A model generated the notes under the pieces. That model saw nothing but the letters and a program-made list of their open reading frames with translations, did no database searches and had not been told where the DNA came from. From Sulfolobus islandicus Y.N.15.51 (GTDB lineage Archaea; Thermoproteota; Thermoprotei_A; Sulfolobales; Sulfolobaceae), in assembly GCF_000022485.1 (NCBI RefSeq), contig NC_012623.1:2728674-2792673 (forward strand): 64,000 bases of DNA, read 5' to 3'. Below are positions 1 to 8,380 of the stretch, piece after piece; position 1 is the first letter of the stretch; each line of letters opens with the position of its first letter. The translations under genes and the position numbers were made by a program.

Positions 1-780
1 ATCACCGAACTCAGCGTAAATAGTTGCAGCACTAATCAAACCAATCCCGGGGATCTTACTCAACTCAATTACTGGTTTTGGAATCTTGGAAATTATCATA
101 TCCTCAACCTCCTTAATCATTTTCTCCAAGTTTTTTAACAGTTCAACTAATTGTTTTAACGCTAGTTTTTCCGCGTCGTTTAAGTTTCTCCCTAGTTTTT
201 CTTTTAGTTCCTCCTTCTCTTCCTTGCTTAGTCCCTCCCCCTTTACTAGCTTTTCAAGTAGTTTTCTTCCCTTCTTGTCGAATGGTTGTATTTTATATCC
301 CGCGAATTCTAATATTTTCCTTATCTCGTTCTTTACTTGTGTTGTCTTCTCTACTAAGCTTTCCCTATATCTCGTTAGTTCTCTTAGCTCCATTATTTCT
401 CCTGTTGGTATGTATGATCCCTTGATTACTCCGGTCATGTGTGCTACTAGTAACCTTTGTGCGTCGAGTTTGTCTGTCTTTTTCCCTAGTATTTCTGTTA
501 GGTGTAGTGGGTTTATTACTGTTACCTTGTATCCTTTTTCCGTTAGTTTTTCGTGTAGGTAGAAGTAATATATTCCAGTTGCCTCTATTATTCCTTCCTT
601 ATATTCTCCTAGGAATTTAATTAGTTCCTCTATTCCCTCGTTGTCGTGGTTGAATTCCTTTACCTCCTTGACGTATACTGCTGATTTTTCTTGTTCTACT
701 ACTAGTTCTCCCTTTGCTGCTGTTAGTTTGCTTTGTGAAATATCAATTGCGAAGGCCTTGTTTGTAACTTTTAATTCCAT
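1..780 (-). CDS. IS110-family transposase (DEDD), N-terminal 260 residues, partial
   Basis: The ATG is at 780-778 and the frame runs off the left edge. The visible 260 residues equal the N-terminal two thirds of the complete 386-residue copy at 44379-45539. The RuvC-like DEDD domain is complete: Asp13 in 'AIDISQSK', Glu66 in 'IIEATGIY', and Asp103/Asp106 in 'KTDKLDAQ'. IS110 enzymes are RNA-guided recombinases of the DEDD type, with a second domain carrying a catalytic serine; that domain is missing here only because the window starts. The gene is preceded by a 498-bp non-coding leader inside the element. Confidence 0.92.
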   Translation of the reverse strand, partial: MELKVTNKAFAIDISQSKLTAAKGELVVEQEKSAVYVKEVKEFNHDNEGIEELIKFLGEYKEGIIEATGIYYFYLHEKLTEKGYKVTVINPLHLTEILGKKTDKLDAQRLLVAHMTGVIKGSYIPTGEIMELRELTRYRESLVEKTTQVKNEIRKILEFAGYKIQPFDKKGRKLLEKLVKGEGLSKEEKEELKEKLGRNLNDAEKLALKQLVELLKNLEKMIKEVEDMIISKIPKPVIELSKIPGIGLISAATIYAEFGD

Positions 781-1278
781 GCTTGTGTATTACGCGTTTC
801 TCGAGATATTTTTTGTTCTCATAATACCTTGTTTTCTTTGCATAGTGTTAAGTGTTTCAGCCCCTAGAGTATTTTGTTACAACCTCCTACTCGGGGGTTT
901 TTATCCCCTCTTGTTAGATCGTTCTAGGGGCTTCACAGCTAGCCTTGTAGATGGGGTTTTATCCCCATGTTTTCTATGAGCTTATGTTGTTTTTCTCCTT
1001 ACTTGTTTATTTCCTTTTCTCTTGTAATACTTGGTTTTATTCGTTCTCTTGTTTTGCGTGGATTGCCCCGTAGGAGTTTTTTAGGGCAAGTGGTTGAGGC
1101 TAAGCTCAAGTTCTGGGCTTACGCATGGATGGTCCACTTGGCTAATTCTGTAGTCGGTAGAGCTCCGGGTATTAGGGTGTGAGCTTGCGAATAACGTTGA
1201 AATAAATATTAATTACTGAAAAATTCTCAGTGTATCATTTCATGCTTATGAAATAAATTGAAGAGATCAACAAAGCAT
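781..1278 (-). ncRNA. Candidate bridge RNA region of IS110 copy 1
   Basis: The element has a 498-bp leader before the transposase with no convincing gene. It holds several perfect hairpins: arms 951-956 / 963-968 (loop of 6), an outer stem 860-868 / 923-931 (9 bp) enclosing an inner G-run/C-run hairpin 893-897 / 905-908, a 6-bp stem 1063-1068 / 1084-1089, and farther out a 7-bp stem whose arms read CAAGTGG and CCACTTG. In the transcript sense two hairpins share the loop ATAAA. In the IS110 group the leader is known to encode the bridge RNA that selects donor and target; assigning that role here is inference. Confidence 0.5.
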
Positions 1279-1292
1279 CTCGACCCTGAAAA

Positions 1293-1300
1293 TTTAAATA
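1293..1300 (+). promoter_or_regulatory. TATA box of the TenA gene (leaderless)
   Basis: TTTAAATA is centred about 26 bp before the ATG at 1323, the usual Sulfolobus spacing for transcription starting at the start codon. The IS110 end lies about 15 bp upstream. Confidence 0.6.
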
Positions 1301-1322
1301 ATAGGCATATGCTATTTCCTTT

Positions 1323-2000
1323 ATGATGGAAAATAGTGAAAAGTTGTGGAATTCTATCAAAGATATTTACTCTTCAATCCTTAAACACCCATTTATTCTT
1401 GAACTGGTTGAAGGAACCCTAAGTAGAAATAAATTCGAGTACTATATCATTCAAGATTATCTGTATTTAAGGGAGTTCTCTAAGGCCTTGGCTTTATTAT
1501 CGGCAAAGGCTGAAGATGAGGAAAATGCTTTATTGTTTGCTATACACATACAAGATGCCATAAAGGTAGAAAAGGCGTTACATAAATTTTACATAAGTGA
1601 ATTCAATTTGGATGTGGAAGATTATGAAATGAGTCCGACTAATCTAGCTTATACATCTTACTTACTTGCTGTGGCTTATTCCAGACCTTTTCATGAAGTA
1701 ATATCTGCAGTATTACCTTGCTATTGGATATATATGGAAGTTGGAAAGGAATTGCTCAAAAAAGGATCTAGGGATAAATATTATCAAAAATGGATAGAAA
1801 CTTATGGTGGAGAGGATTACGAAAGGGGAGTTAGGGCAGTATTGGGTATTGTGAATGGTCTGAAAGTTAGTGAAGAGGAATTTAATAAGATGAAGATTCA
1901 TTTTAGAACTGCATCTATATACGAATATATGTTTTGGGACTCTGCGTATAGATTAGAGAGGTTTCCTTTCCTACAGAAAAAAATAAAGGAGTGTAACTAA
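1323..2000 (+). CDS. tenA: TenA/THI-4 family protein (thiaminase II-like)
   Basis: A 225-residue all-helical protein of normal TenA length. Family landmarks are the N-terminal '[17 protein letters not shown]' helix (about residues 41-57), the conserved Cys in 'VLPCYWIY' (about residue 139), a 'YGGEDY' turn and an '[10 protein letters not shown]' C-terminal helix. TenA proteins hydrolyse aminopyrimidine thiamin breakdown products for salvage; some archaeal members have unknown substrates. The start is ATG 1323 or 1326, both consistent with the TATA box. The next gene follows after 10 bp, suggesting one transcript. Confidence 0.85.
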   Translation: MMENSEKLWNSIKDIYSSILKHPFILELVEGTLSRNKFEYYIIQDYLYLREFSKALALLSAKAEDEENALLFAIHIQDAIKVEKALHKFYISEFNLDVEDYEMSPTNLAYTSYLLAVAYSRPFHEVISAVLPCYWIYMEVGKELLKKGSRDKYYQKWIETYGGEDYERGVRAVLGIVNGLKVSEEEFNKMKIHFRTASIYEYMFWDSAYRLERFPFLQKKIKECN

Positions 2001-2010
2001 CTTACCTTTT

Positions 2011-3165
2011 ATGGATAAACTGCTACTTCATGTAGGTCCTACTACTATCAAGGAGGATGTTTTAATAGCAGGGCTTGAAAACAACGTTGGTTTTACGTCT
2101 AAAGAATTTGTAGAGGCACTCTCATATTCGTTAAAAGGATTAAGATACGTAATGGGGTCAAGCAAGAGTTATCAGCCATTAATAATCCCCGGAAGCGGTA
2201 CCTCCGCTATGGAAAGCATCACGTCATTACTCAAACCTAATGATAAAATACTAGTGGTTTCTAATGGTGTCTTTGGTGATAGGTGGGAGCAAATATTCAA
2301 GAGATATCCAGTTAATGTAAAGGTATTAAGACCTTCTCCAGGAGGTTACGTTAAACCAGAGGAAGTAGAGGAAGAGGTTAGAAAAGACAACTATAAGTTA
2401 ATAACACTAACTCACGTAGAGACCAGTACTGGAGTTAGAGAACCCGTAAAAGATGTAATAAATAAGATTAGAAGATATGTGGAATTGATAGCAGTAGATG
2501 GAGTATCAAGTGTTGGGGCTGAGGAAGTTAAAGCTGAAGAATGGAACGTTGACGTTTACTTGTCAGCCAGTCAAAAGGCGTTAGGTTCCTCAGCTGGTTT
2601 AGGCTTATTATTACTTTCTCCTAAGGCCGTATCAATATTAGATTCACAAGACTCAATTGCTGGATATTATTTGAATTTAAAGAATTGGTTACCAGTTATG
2701 AGAGCGGTTGAAGAGGATAAAGATGCATACTTTGCTACCCCACCAGTTCATGTAATTTTACAGTTAGCTGAAGCCTTTAGACTGATAGAGAAGGAAGGTA
2801 TAGAAAATCGAATAAAAAGACACGCAACAGTAGCTAGTGCAATTAGAGCTGGTTTAAAAGCATTAGGATTAGACGTAGTAGCTAGGAGACCAGAGTCCTA
2901 TAGTAATACTGTAACTGGAGTACTTCTAAAGACTATTGAACCGCAAAAGGTTCTCGCGGAGACTGTTAACGAGGGTGTAGAGTTTGCCCCAGGTGTTCAT
3001 CCAGCATTCAAATATTTTAGAATAGGTCATATGGGCTGGGTTACCCCTAATGATGCGATAGTAGCAATAAGTGTTATTGAGAGAACCCTAAGGAGATTAG
3101 GTGAACCAATAAGGTTTGGTGAAGGGGTAAAGGCTGTAGAAGAAGTCTTGTCATCAGCCCGCTGA
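2011..3165 (+). CDS. Serine-pyruvate / alanine-glyoxylate aminotransferase (class V, PLP)
   Basis: A 384-residue fold-type I enzyme. The N-terminal 'LLHVGPTTI' and 'GSGTSAME' motifs are typical of the AGT/SPT branch. The PLP lysine is in '[11 protein letters not shown]' (about residue 190), preceded by the Asp of 'AVDGVSSVG' that pairs with the pyridine nitrogen. It would transfer amino groups between serine or alanine and glyoxylate or pyruvate in the cytoplasm. The ATG lies 10 bp after the TenA stop. The precise substrate cannot be read from sequence. Confidence 0.88.
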   Translation: MDKLLLHVGPTTIKEDVLIAGLENNVGFTSKEFVEALSYSLKGLRYVMGSSKSYQPLIIPGSGTSAMESITSLLKPNDKILVVSNGVFGDRWEQIFKRYPVNVKVLRPSPGGYVKPEEVEEEVRKDNYKLITLTHVETSTGVREPVKDVINKIRRYVELIAVDGVSSVGAEEVKAEEWNVDVYLSASQKALGSSAGLGLLLLSPKAVSILDSQDSIAGYYLNLKNWLPVMRAVEEDKDAYFATPPVHVILQLAEAFRLIEKEGIENRIKRHATVASAIRAGLKALGLDVVARRPESYSNTVTGVLLKTIEPQKVLAETVNEGVEFAPGVHPAFKYFRIGHMGWVTPNDAIVAISVIERTLRRLGEPIRFGEGVKAVEEVLSSAR

Positions 3166-3243
3166 AAGTATATCATCAAATCTAAATCCCCGAAAATATC
3201 ATCACTCTCAGTTTTTAAGATAATACCATATAATATTATAAAT

Positions 3244-3600
3244 ATGACTAATGCTAATAGTAACGATGTTACATTTAACGATATACTGGAATACGAGATT
3301 ATCAAAAAGACTTACCAAAATATTATAACGAAGCTTAATTCTAGAAATTTAAAGTCATTAAAAGAGGGATTAAGAGAACTATTAAACTTCGTGAGAGATA
3401 TAAAGAATAATATATTAGATAAAAGATTAAGAAGAATGATTCAATACCAGCAGAAATTGGCTAAAAGGCTGCTCTTAATCATAAATATAAGGTACGTAAT
3501 ATTCTTTATTTATAAAGTAGTAGTTAACACTTTAGTATCTAGACTTTACGAATCTATCAGAACGTTATTAGAGGAAGTAAGCAATGTTATCAGATATTAA
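3244..3600 (+). CDS. Hypothetical helical protein, 118 aa
   Basis: I do not recognise this family. The protein is rich in Lys, Arg, Leu and Ile, with predicted helices throughout and a hydrophobic stretch 'RYVIFFIYKVVVNTLV' near residues 83-98 that could be a buried helix or weak membrane segment. An AT-rich TATA-like stretch lies just before ATG 3244. The 3' end overlaps the convergent EVE gene by 11 bp. Codon use resembles its neighbours, so it is probably a true gene. Confidence 0.6.
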   Translation: MTNANSNDVTFNDILEYEIIKKTYQNIITKLNSRNLKSLKEGLRELLNFVRDIKNNILDKRLRRMIQYQQKLAKRLLLIINIRYVIFFIYKVVVNTLVSRLYESIRTLLEEVSNVIRY

Positions 3601-4039
3601 GTAATGATTCCTTAAGACACTCTTCCACTATTTTAGCATCGCTTTCCGGAATAGGCCTCTTGAGGTTTGCAGGGGCATTTCTAAGGTATTTAGCTATCTG
3701 CCCTTTATCTTCAATAAATCTTATCTTATCTAAAATTTTTTTCATATCACACTCTCCAATTACAACAGGTTCTACTTTAACTCTATAAACGTATATTCCC
3801 TTATTCCTTACTGTCTCCTCTGGATATATTGGTGTCTGATCCTCATACCAGTTTGAAAGCACTTTTACTATACCTACAATCTTTCCCCCATATCTTTTAG
3901 CATAGTACTTACTAACGTATATAATAATGTAGTCGCCTTCTTTTATGTATTCCTCTAGATTTTCTTTGTAACCATAGACTCCCTTATCTCTAATTATATC
4001 CCACATGTCCTCTTGTATTGGTACTAACCAGTAGGTCAC
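3590..4039 (-). CDS. EVE-domain (PUA-like) protein
   Basis: The 149-residue product begins 'VTYWLVPIQEDMWDII', which matches the usual N-terminus of EVE proteins, and continues with 'EEYIKEGDYIIIYVSKY' and 'GIVKVLSNWY', the beta strands of the PUA-like barrel. EVE domains are related to YTH and bind modified bases in RNA or DNA. I chose the GTG at 4039 over the ATG at 4081 because the family starts there and a TATA-like AATATAAG (top strand 4061-4068) lies 26 bp upstream. The longer reading adds 14 residues without family support. Its role in this organism is unknown. Confidence 0.8.
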   Translation of the reverse strand: MTYWLVPIQEDMWDIIRDKGVYGYKENLEEYIKEGDYIIIYVSKYYAKRYGGKIVGIVKVLSNWYEDQTPIYPEETVRNKGIYVYRVKVEPVVIGECDMKKILDKIRFIEDKGQIAKYLRNAPANLKRPIPESDAKIVEECLKESLLNI

Positions 4040-4060
4040 AGAATGCAATAGTATTTTGAG

Positions 4061-4068
4061 AATATAAG
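4061..4068 (-). promoter_or_regulatory. TATA box of the EVE gene
   Basis: CTTATATT on the minus strand is centred about 26 bp before GTG 4039 and supports a leaderless GTG start. Confidence 0.5.
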
Positions 4069-4145
4069 ATTTACTAAACACTTGATAAAAAGCATTGCCT
4101 TATACAACAACTCCTATAATTACGTAATAATACCAAAAGGGAGAA

Positions 4146-4153
4146 CTTTTAAG
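4146..4153 (+). promoter_or_regulatory. TATA box of a small membrane-protein gene
   Basis: CTTTTAAG lies 26-28 bp before the GTG at 4177, matching the leaderless promoter spacing seen elsewhere in this window. Confidence 0.45.
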
Positions 4154-4176
4154 TAGAGTTTACAGATTTATACTTA

Positions 4177-4278
4177 GTGAACAAGGTTCAACTTGTCTCT
4201 TATATCGCAATCTCCTTATCAATCTTAGGTATCATCTTAAGCACTATAGCAATTATTATGTCACTAAGAGGACATTAA
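4177..4278 (+). CDS. Single-span membrane microprotein, 33 aa, GTG start
   Basis: The frame reads VNKVQLVSYIAISLSILG and continues with more hydrophobic residues to a short 'SLRGH' tail and TAA at 4276-4278. Residues about 6-28 form one hydrophobic helix, so this looks like a tail- or signal-anchored microprotein. Support comes from the TATA box at leaderless distance, the clean hydrophobic pattern and its place in an otherwise empty gap. No family is recognised. The GTG would be the first transcribed codon. Confidence 0.5.
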   Translation: MNKVQLVSYIAISLSILGIILSTIAIIMSLRGH

Positions 4279-4338
4279 TTTGGTTGGAAGGAAAAAGCTA
4301 TAAACATAGAGAGTGATATCACATGTTGGTTAGAAATA

Positions 4339-4665
4339 ATGATAGGTTGTAAAGATACGTCTTGTGTTAAAGATACTCTGAATGGACTCCTTAACAAATA
4401 TGGTGTTAGAAAAAATGTTACAGAAATAGCATTGGAAAATATAAATGAACTTGCAATTTATAGGAATAACAAAATATTCATTAACGTGTTGAAGTATGAT
4501 GAAATAGTAAATGACGTTTCAGGAGAAAGTGAAATAGTATCGGCATTTCTTATTTTATCATCCTTATACTCTTTGGTTGGAATAAAAAGAATGGAGGAAA
4601 TAGTTAAAAATGAGTACAGAAGAGAATCACCCGTATATAAACTCTATGAGATATTATTTAAATAA
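4339..4665 (+). CDS. Hypothetical protein, 108 aa
   Basis: Unrecognised small soluble protein, 'MIGCKDTSCVKDTLNGLL' at the start with two cysteines six residues apart, then a mixed alpha/beta body with a hydrophobic helix 'EIVSAFLILSSLYSLVG'. An upstream ATG at 4323 is in another frame and soon stops, so ATG 4339 is used. A second frame opens at ATG 4610 and gives 40 charged residues up to 4732. It overlaps this gene by 56 bp and may reflect an old frameshift, but I cannot decide. Confidence 0.5.
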   Translation: MIGCKDTSCVKDTLNGLLNKYGVRKNVTEIALENINELAIYRNNKIFINVLKYDEIVNDVSGESEIVSAFLILSSLYSLVGIKRMEEIVKNEYRRESPVYKLYEILFK

Positions 4666-4987
4666 AATTAGACAATTTGTAAAAGAAAATTATAGTCGAG
4701 AATTAGAGTTGAATAGTGAACTGCCCTCATAGAAGGAAACATTCGCCTCCCCCTTCCCCATTAAACACTATTTAAGCTTCAATGGTAATAGATTGCTAAG
4801 ATTAATTAGTAAAATTCTGATAATTAATTTAATAACTATAGAAGAATTTGTATGGAAATTAAAGAATATATTCTATTTTATGCATTAATCTATGTTTACA
4901 CATATTTCTCATTAATTGTGTTTTGAGGAGAATGAAATAAAAACATATGTAGGCATGGTTCTCCAGACATATATTTATTAAAAGTAG
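4666..4987. other. Gap of about 320 bp without a clear gene
   Basis: This AT-rich stretch between the 108-residue hypothetical gene and the 3' end of tpiA contains only the tail of a doubtful 40-codon frame (4610-4732). I see no tRNA-like fold, no IS terminus and no strong repeat. Confidence 0.5.
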
Positions 4988-5671
4988 CTAAGAAGAGATA
5001 GCCTTCAATGCACTTGTGATAAAATCTTCAACAACTTTCTCAGGTTCTTTAGCCTTCATGACTGCACTTGCTACACCTATTCCATGAGCTCCGAGCTTTA
5101 ACGCTTTATAAACGTCCTCACCGGTTGTAATTCCAGCACCCGCTATTAAATAGATCCCCTCAGACTTTCTTATCTCATCCACGGCTTTTGTTATTACCTC
5201 GGGTTTGGCTTTAGACACTGAGATACCGGTTCCTATCAATTCTGGAGGCTCTATCAAAATTGCATCAGGCCTTAGTAAACTAAAGGGATAGACTAACTCA
5301 TATCTGTCAACGCATAGTATACTACTCAAACCTAATTTCCTAGTTCTTTTTAATACATCATCTATTTCATCAGCCCTTAGACGTCTCTCACTGTGATTTA
5401 TCAATGTCCCTTTAGCATCTGCATCTTTTATCATTTCTGGTAATACGGCTCCCGTATAAGCGCCTAGAGGAACTGGATCTACATGTTCAGCATAAATTGG
5501 TAAATCTACCTCTTGGACCATTCTGTAGATCATAGTAGCTGGTACTGATAATATTATTTCAACTGAATGCTCCTTACTTATTTTTTCTATCTTTTTACCT
5601 AACTCAATTGCCTTATTACCAAAGGAGTTTTCGTAGGCCTTAAAGTTTATCACAATAATAGGGGGTTTCAC
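4988..5671 (-). CDS. tpiA: Triosephosphate isomerase
   Basis: A 227-residue archaeal-type TIM barrel, shorter than the roughly 250-residue bacterial enzymes, as usual in archaea. Catalytic residues are visible: Asn9 and Lys11 in 'VINFKAYE', His93 in 'LINHSERR', and Glu141 in '[11 protein letters not shown]', which also forms the flexible loop 6. The phosphate-binding 'AGAGI' and 'GVASA' motifs lie near the C-terminus. It interconverts dihydroxyacetone phosphate and glyceraldehyde 3-phosphate in the cytoplasm. It is divergent from the DUF429 gene, with a 27-bp gap that must hold both promoters. Confidence 0.97.
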   Translation of the reverse strand: MKPPIIVINFKAYENSFGNKAIELGKKIEKISKEHSVEIILSVPATMIYRMVQEVDLPIYAEHVDPVPLGAYTGAVLPEMIKDADAKGTLINHSERRLRADEIDDVLKRTRKLGLSSILCVDRYELVYPFSLLRPDAILIEPPELIGTGISVSKAKPEVITKAVDEIRKSEGIYLIAGAGITTGEDVYKALKLGAHGIGVASAVMKAKEPEKVVEDFITSALKAISS

Positions 5672-5698
5672 AATAAGAAGATAATAGGGGAAATAAAT

Positions 5699-6214
5699 AT
5701 GTATTGTGGAATCGATCTAGCAGTAAGAAGGAAGACTGCAGTGGGTATCCTCATAAACAACGAGATAAAAATCATTGAACTAACAATAAATGAGGAAATT
5801 ATAGAAAGTTGTAATAGAGCAAAAGTTACCGCGATAGATTCACCTCTTTCTCATCATAACGGTTTCAGAAACGTTGACAAGGAGTTGATAAAGAGAAAGC
5901 TGAAAGTATTACCACCATCCTTTATGAAAAAACTTGTAGAAAGAGCTATCCAATTGAAGGACAGATTAAATAATGTAATCGAGACTCATCCAACGTCTTC
6001 CATGAAGTTGATTGGTTTGAATTGGAGAGAATTGCATGAGATTAAGGATTACGTTGATGCTGCATTATGTGCCATGACTGCGATGGCTTACGATTCAGGG
6101 TATGCTGAGGAAATAAAGGCTGATGATGGTACGATTTACCTACTATCAACAAAATTTCCTTATGAGATAAAAAGGAAAAATTACTTTGAGTTTTATCTTA
6201 AAGGACCTAAATGA
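5699..6214 (+). CDS. DUF429 family protein (RNase H-like fold)
   Basis: 171 residues. The N-terminal '[18 protein letters not shown]' is the first strand pair of an RNase H-like fold with an acidic residue (Asp6). 'VTAIDSPLS' supplies a second acid near residue 47, '[11 protein letters not shown]' a third, and '[13 protein letters not shown]' the C-terminal Asp. This pattern is typical of DUF429, a predicted nuclease-like family with no settled substrate. It is divergent from tpiA. Its biological role is unknown. Confidence 0.75.
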   Translation: MYCGIDLAVRRKTAVGILINNEIKIIELTINEEIIESCNRAKVTAIDSPLSHHNGFRNVDKELIKRKLKVLPPSFMKKLVERAIQLKDRLNNVIETHPTSSMKLIGLNWRELHEIKDYVDAALCAMTAMAYDSGYAEEIKADDGTIYLLSTKFPYEIKRKNYFEFYLKGPK

Positions 6215-6389
6215 GGCAAGAGACAATTCAAGACTCCATTGCAAATTTAGTTTAGTTGATTCATTTCCTCTCTGCAAGAGTGGAACGTAGAAGTAGCCAT
6301 GCCCGTTCAATAGGTTCGTGTAAAGCTTATAAGTAAAGAAAGAAAATAAGGATATTAGAAGAAATTAATAAAATATCAGCTAATCTATT

Positions 6390-6758
6390 CTAGAATTGAA
6401 AGAAATGAGGTAAGGTAATCCCTATTAGCCCTAGAATAAATAGTATTATAATCGCAACTATTATTGCCAAAATTGCTATGCCTAAAGCCTGTATCCAGCC
6501 GGTGTTAAATACCACCTTGTATACTCCTAGAAATGCTATAAATCCTATTATTACTCCAATTATTGGCGAAATGAGTGAGAATAACGCTGTGAAAATTGCA
6601 TAAACTATTACTCCAATCAACGTCGCTAACATAGCCCTACCAAACGTGGTAGTTCGTGGTGCAACTACTTTTCCAGCTAACCATGTAGGTATGGAAATCA
6701 CTATCCAAGCTATTATAAAAGCGATAATAGCACCTATCGAACCTAATATTGAAGGCAT
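6390..6758 (-). CDS. Small polytopic membrane protein, 122 aa
   Basis: The protein is almost entirely hydrophobic with about four membrane helices: residues 5-27, 40-62, 62-82 and 90-115. One short charged loop 'GKVVAPRTTTFGR' (about residues 29-41) is the only polar stretch of note. No family is recognised. It lies 36 bp downstream of the citrate synthase stop on the same strand and could be co-transcribed with the citrate operon, but has no known link to it. Confidence 0.65.
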   Translation of the reverse strand: MPSILGSIGAIIAFIIAWIVISIPTWLAGKVVAPRTTTFGRAMLATLIGVIVYAIFTALFSLISPIIGVIIGFIAFLGVYKVVFNTGWIQALGIAILAIIVAIIILFILGLIGITLPHFFQF

Positions 6759-6794
6759 CTGTATATATCTTAGGTAAAAAGTTAAAAAAAAAGC

Positions 6795-7928
6795 TTATCT
6801 CCTGTCTATAGGAACATACTCTTGATGTTCTGGTCCAACATACAAAGCTCTTGGCCTAATTAGTCTGTGTTGCTCCTCTACGTATTCTATTATATGTGCT
6901 AACCAGCCTAAAGTTCTCGATAAAGCAAATAATGCGGTAAACATGTATACTGGAAATCCTAAAGCGAAGAAGACTATTCCGGAATAGAAATCGGTATTAG
7001 GATAGATTTCCTTGCTAGAAAATTGCTTTATTCCTAACTCCTCAAGTTTTTGAGCTATCTCGAAATATTTCTTAGCCTCACTATTTCTTTCAATCAGAGT
7101 TGAGGCTAGTTCTTTGAATATTTTTGCTCTAGGATCATAAGTCTTGTAAACCCTATGACCAAATCCCATTAGTCTATTCTTTTGATTTATTATCTTATCA
7201 TTAAACCACATTTCTACTCTATTTGGATCTCCTATCTCAACGAATTGTTTAAAAGCCTCTTCAGCTGCTCCACCATGTAACGGACCTTTTAACGCTGCTA
7301 ATGCTGCAGTAAGAGAGGAATACATATCTGATAAAGTAGATGCAGCTACAAGTGCTGCAGTTGTCGATGCTGGTACCTCATGGTCTGTATAGAGTATTAG
7401 AGCCTTATCCATTGCGTTAATTTCCTCTGCAGTGGGTTCCCTAGCTAAACTAGCTAGCAGAAAGCTTTTAGCGAAACTATCTGAAGGTTCTGGTATTCTT
7501 GGTTTGTTACCCTCCTTTCTCCTATATACATTTGATACTAGAGTAGCCATTTTAGCAATGATACTAATTGCTTTTTCCTTATCATTCTCCTTCCATTTGA
7601 AGTTCTTATCGATAGAAGCCAGCGCTGCTGTTCCCACTTCTAAAAGACCTATAGCATCAGCATCTCTAGGCATCAGGTATATTGAATCTAATACTTCTTG
7701 AGGTACCTCGTACTCCTCATTAAGTTTCTCCCTTAAATCGTTTAACTCTTTCTTCGTAGGTAACTTTCCATAGAGCATTAAATAGATAGTCTCTTCATAA
7801 GTGCCGTAATTAACTAGGTCTTCAATATTATACCCCCTATACCTCAATATTCCCTTTTCTCCATCTATAAATGTTAAATTCGTAACCTTTATAATAACAT
7901 TCTCCAAACCTTTACTTACAACACTCAT
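6795..7928 (-). CDS. gltA: Citrate synthase (citrate / 2-methylcitrate synthase)
   Basis: 377 residues, the archaeal dimeric type. Active-site residues are His218 in 'KGPLHGGAAEE', His258 in 'MGFGHRVYKTYDPRA' and Asp313 in 'YPNTDFYSG'. It condenses acetyl-CoA with oxaloacetate. Small archaeal citrate synthases often also accept propionyl-CoA, and the prpB- and prpD-like genes just upstream on the same strand make a 2-methylcitrate role plausible here (inference). The start overlaps the CBS gene stop by one base, indicating translational coupling. Confidence 0.96.
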   Translation of the reverse strand: MSVVSKGLENVIIKVTNLTFIDGEKGILRYRGYNIEDLVNYGTYEETIYLMLYGKLPTKKELNDLREKLNEEYEVPQEVLDSIYLMPRDADAIGLLEVGTAALASIDKNFKWKENDKEKAISIIAKMATLVSNVYRRKEGNKPRIPEPSDSFAKSFLLASLAREPTAEEINAMDKALILYTDHEVPASTTAALVAASTLSDMYSSLTAALAALKGPLHGGAAEEAFKQFVEIGDPNRVEMWFNDKIINQKNRLMGFGHRVYKTYDPRAKIFKELASTLIERNSEAKKYFEIAQKLEELGIKQFSSKEIYPNTDFYSGIVFFALGFPVYMFTALFALSRTLGWLAHIIEYVEEQHRLIRPRALYVGPEHQEYVPIDRR

Positions 7929-8356
7929 TAGTCAGTACCCCCTTCCCAACTTAACTCAGACCTAACTAAAAAATCTAGAACATGTTTCTCATTAACTATA
8001 TCCTTTATGGATACAACACCAACAAGCTTACCTTCTTCATCCACTACAACTAAATGCCTTATATTGTTTTTAACCATTTTCTCTGCTATTTCTCCAATGG
8101 GAGAATTAGGCTTAACTGTTATTAATTTCCCAAAAGTTCCTAGGTTCTCTACATTGTCATTTAAATTCTTTCCACACGCTACAGCACGTAATACGTCTCT
8201 CTCCGTAAATATTCCGACTGGATAGCCTTTTTCGTCAACAATTACTACAGATCCTATATTATTTTGATACATAATCTTACAAGCCTCAATAGCTTTAGTA
8301 CCTACCTTAACAACCACAGGGGATCTCTTAATTAAGCTTCTAGAAGTTACTGCCAT
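7928..8356 (-). CDS. Two-CBS-domain protein
   Basis: 142 residues made of two CBS repeats, about 12-66 ('GTKAIEACKIMYQNNIGSVV ... GIFTERDVLRAV') and 77-135 ('PIGEIAEKMVKNNIRHLVVV ... GVVSIKDIV'). Stand-alone CBS pairs bind adenine nucleotides and act as energy sensors or regulatory partners. Its stop codon overlaps the citrate synthase start, and it follows prpB by 24 bp, so it is embedded in the citrate operon. A regulatory subunit for one of these enzymes is a reasonable but untested idea. Confidence 0.9.
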   Translation of the reverse strand: MAVTSRSLIKRSPVVVKVGTKAIEACKIMYQNNIGSVVIVDEKGYPVGIFTERDVLRAVACGKNLNDNVENLGTFGKLITVKPNSPIGEIAEKMVKNNIRHLVVVDEEGKLVGVVSIKDIVNEKHVLDFLVRSELSWEGGTD

Positions 8357-8380
8357 AATTTAAATTTCGAATATAAAAAT

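Larger units (their letters stand above)
1..1278 (-). mobile_element. IS110-family insertion sequence, copy 1 (cut by window start)
   Basis: This stretch is repeated almost exactly at 44760-46037. The two copies match through 1278 and then diverge, so 1278 is taken as the outer (transposase-upstream) end. I count five substitutions, all between 1122 and 1239. The transposase-downstream end lies outside the window. The end at 1278 is only about 15 bp before the TATA box of the TenA gene, so the element sits directly on that promoter's upstream side. No terminal inverted repeat is visible, as is normal for IS110. Confidence 0.9.

Noticed and set aside
86-979. Open frames on the plus strand opposite the IS110 transposase (also at 44845-45738)
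   Set aside because: They are Ser/Phe-rich mirror frames of the real transposase and its leader, present in both IS copies, without family features or start context.
967-1182. 71-codon plus-strand frame in the IS110 leader (also 45726-45941)
   Set aside because: It lies over the hairpin region, has low-complexity hydrophobic content, and is better explained as non-coding RNA sequence.
4610-4732. 40-codon frame overlapping the 108-residue hypothetical gene
   Set aside because: It overlaps another frame by 56 bp and has no recognisable features; kept only as a note on a possible old frameshift.
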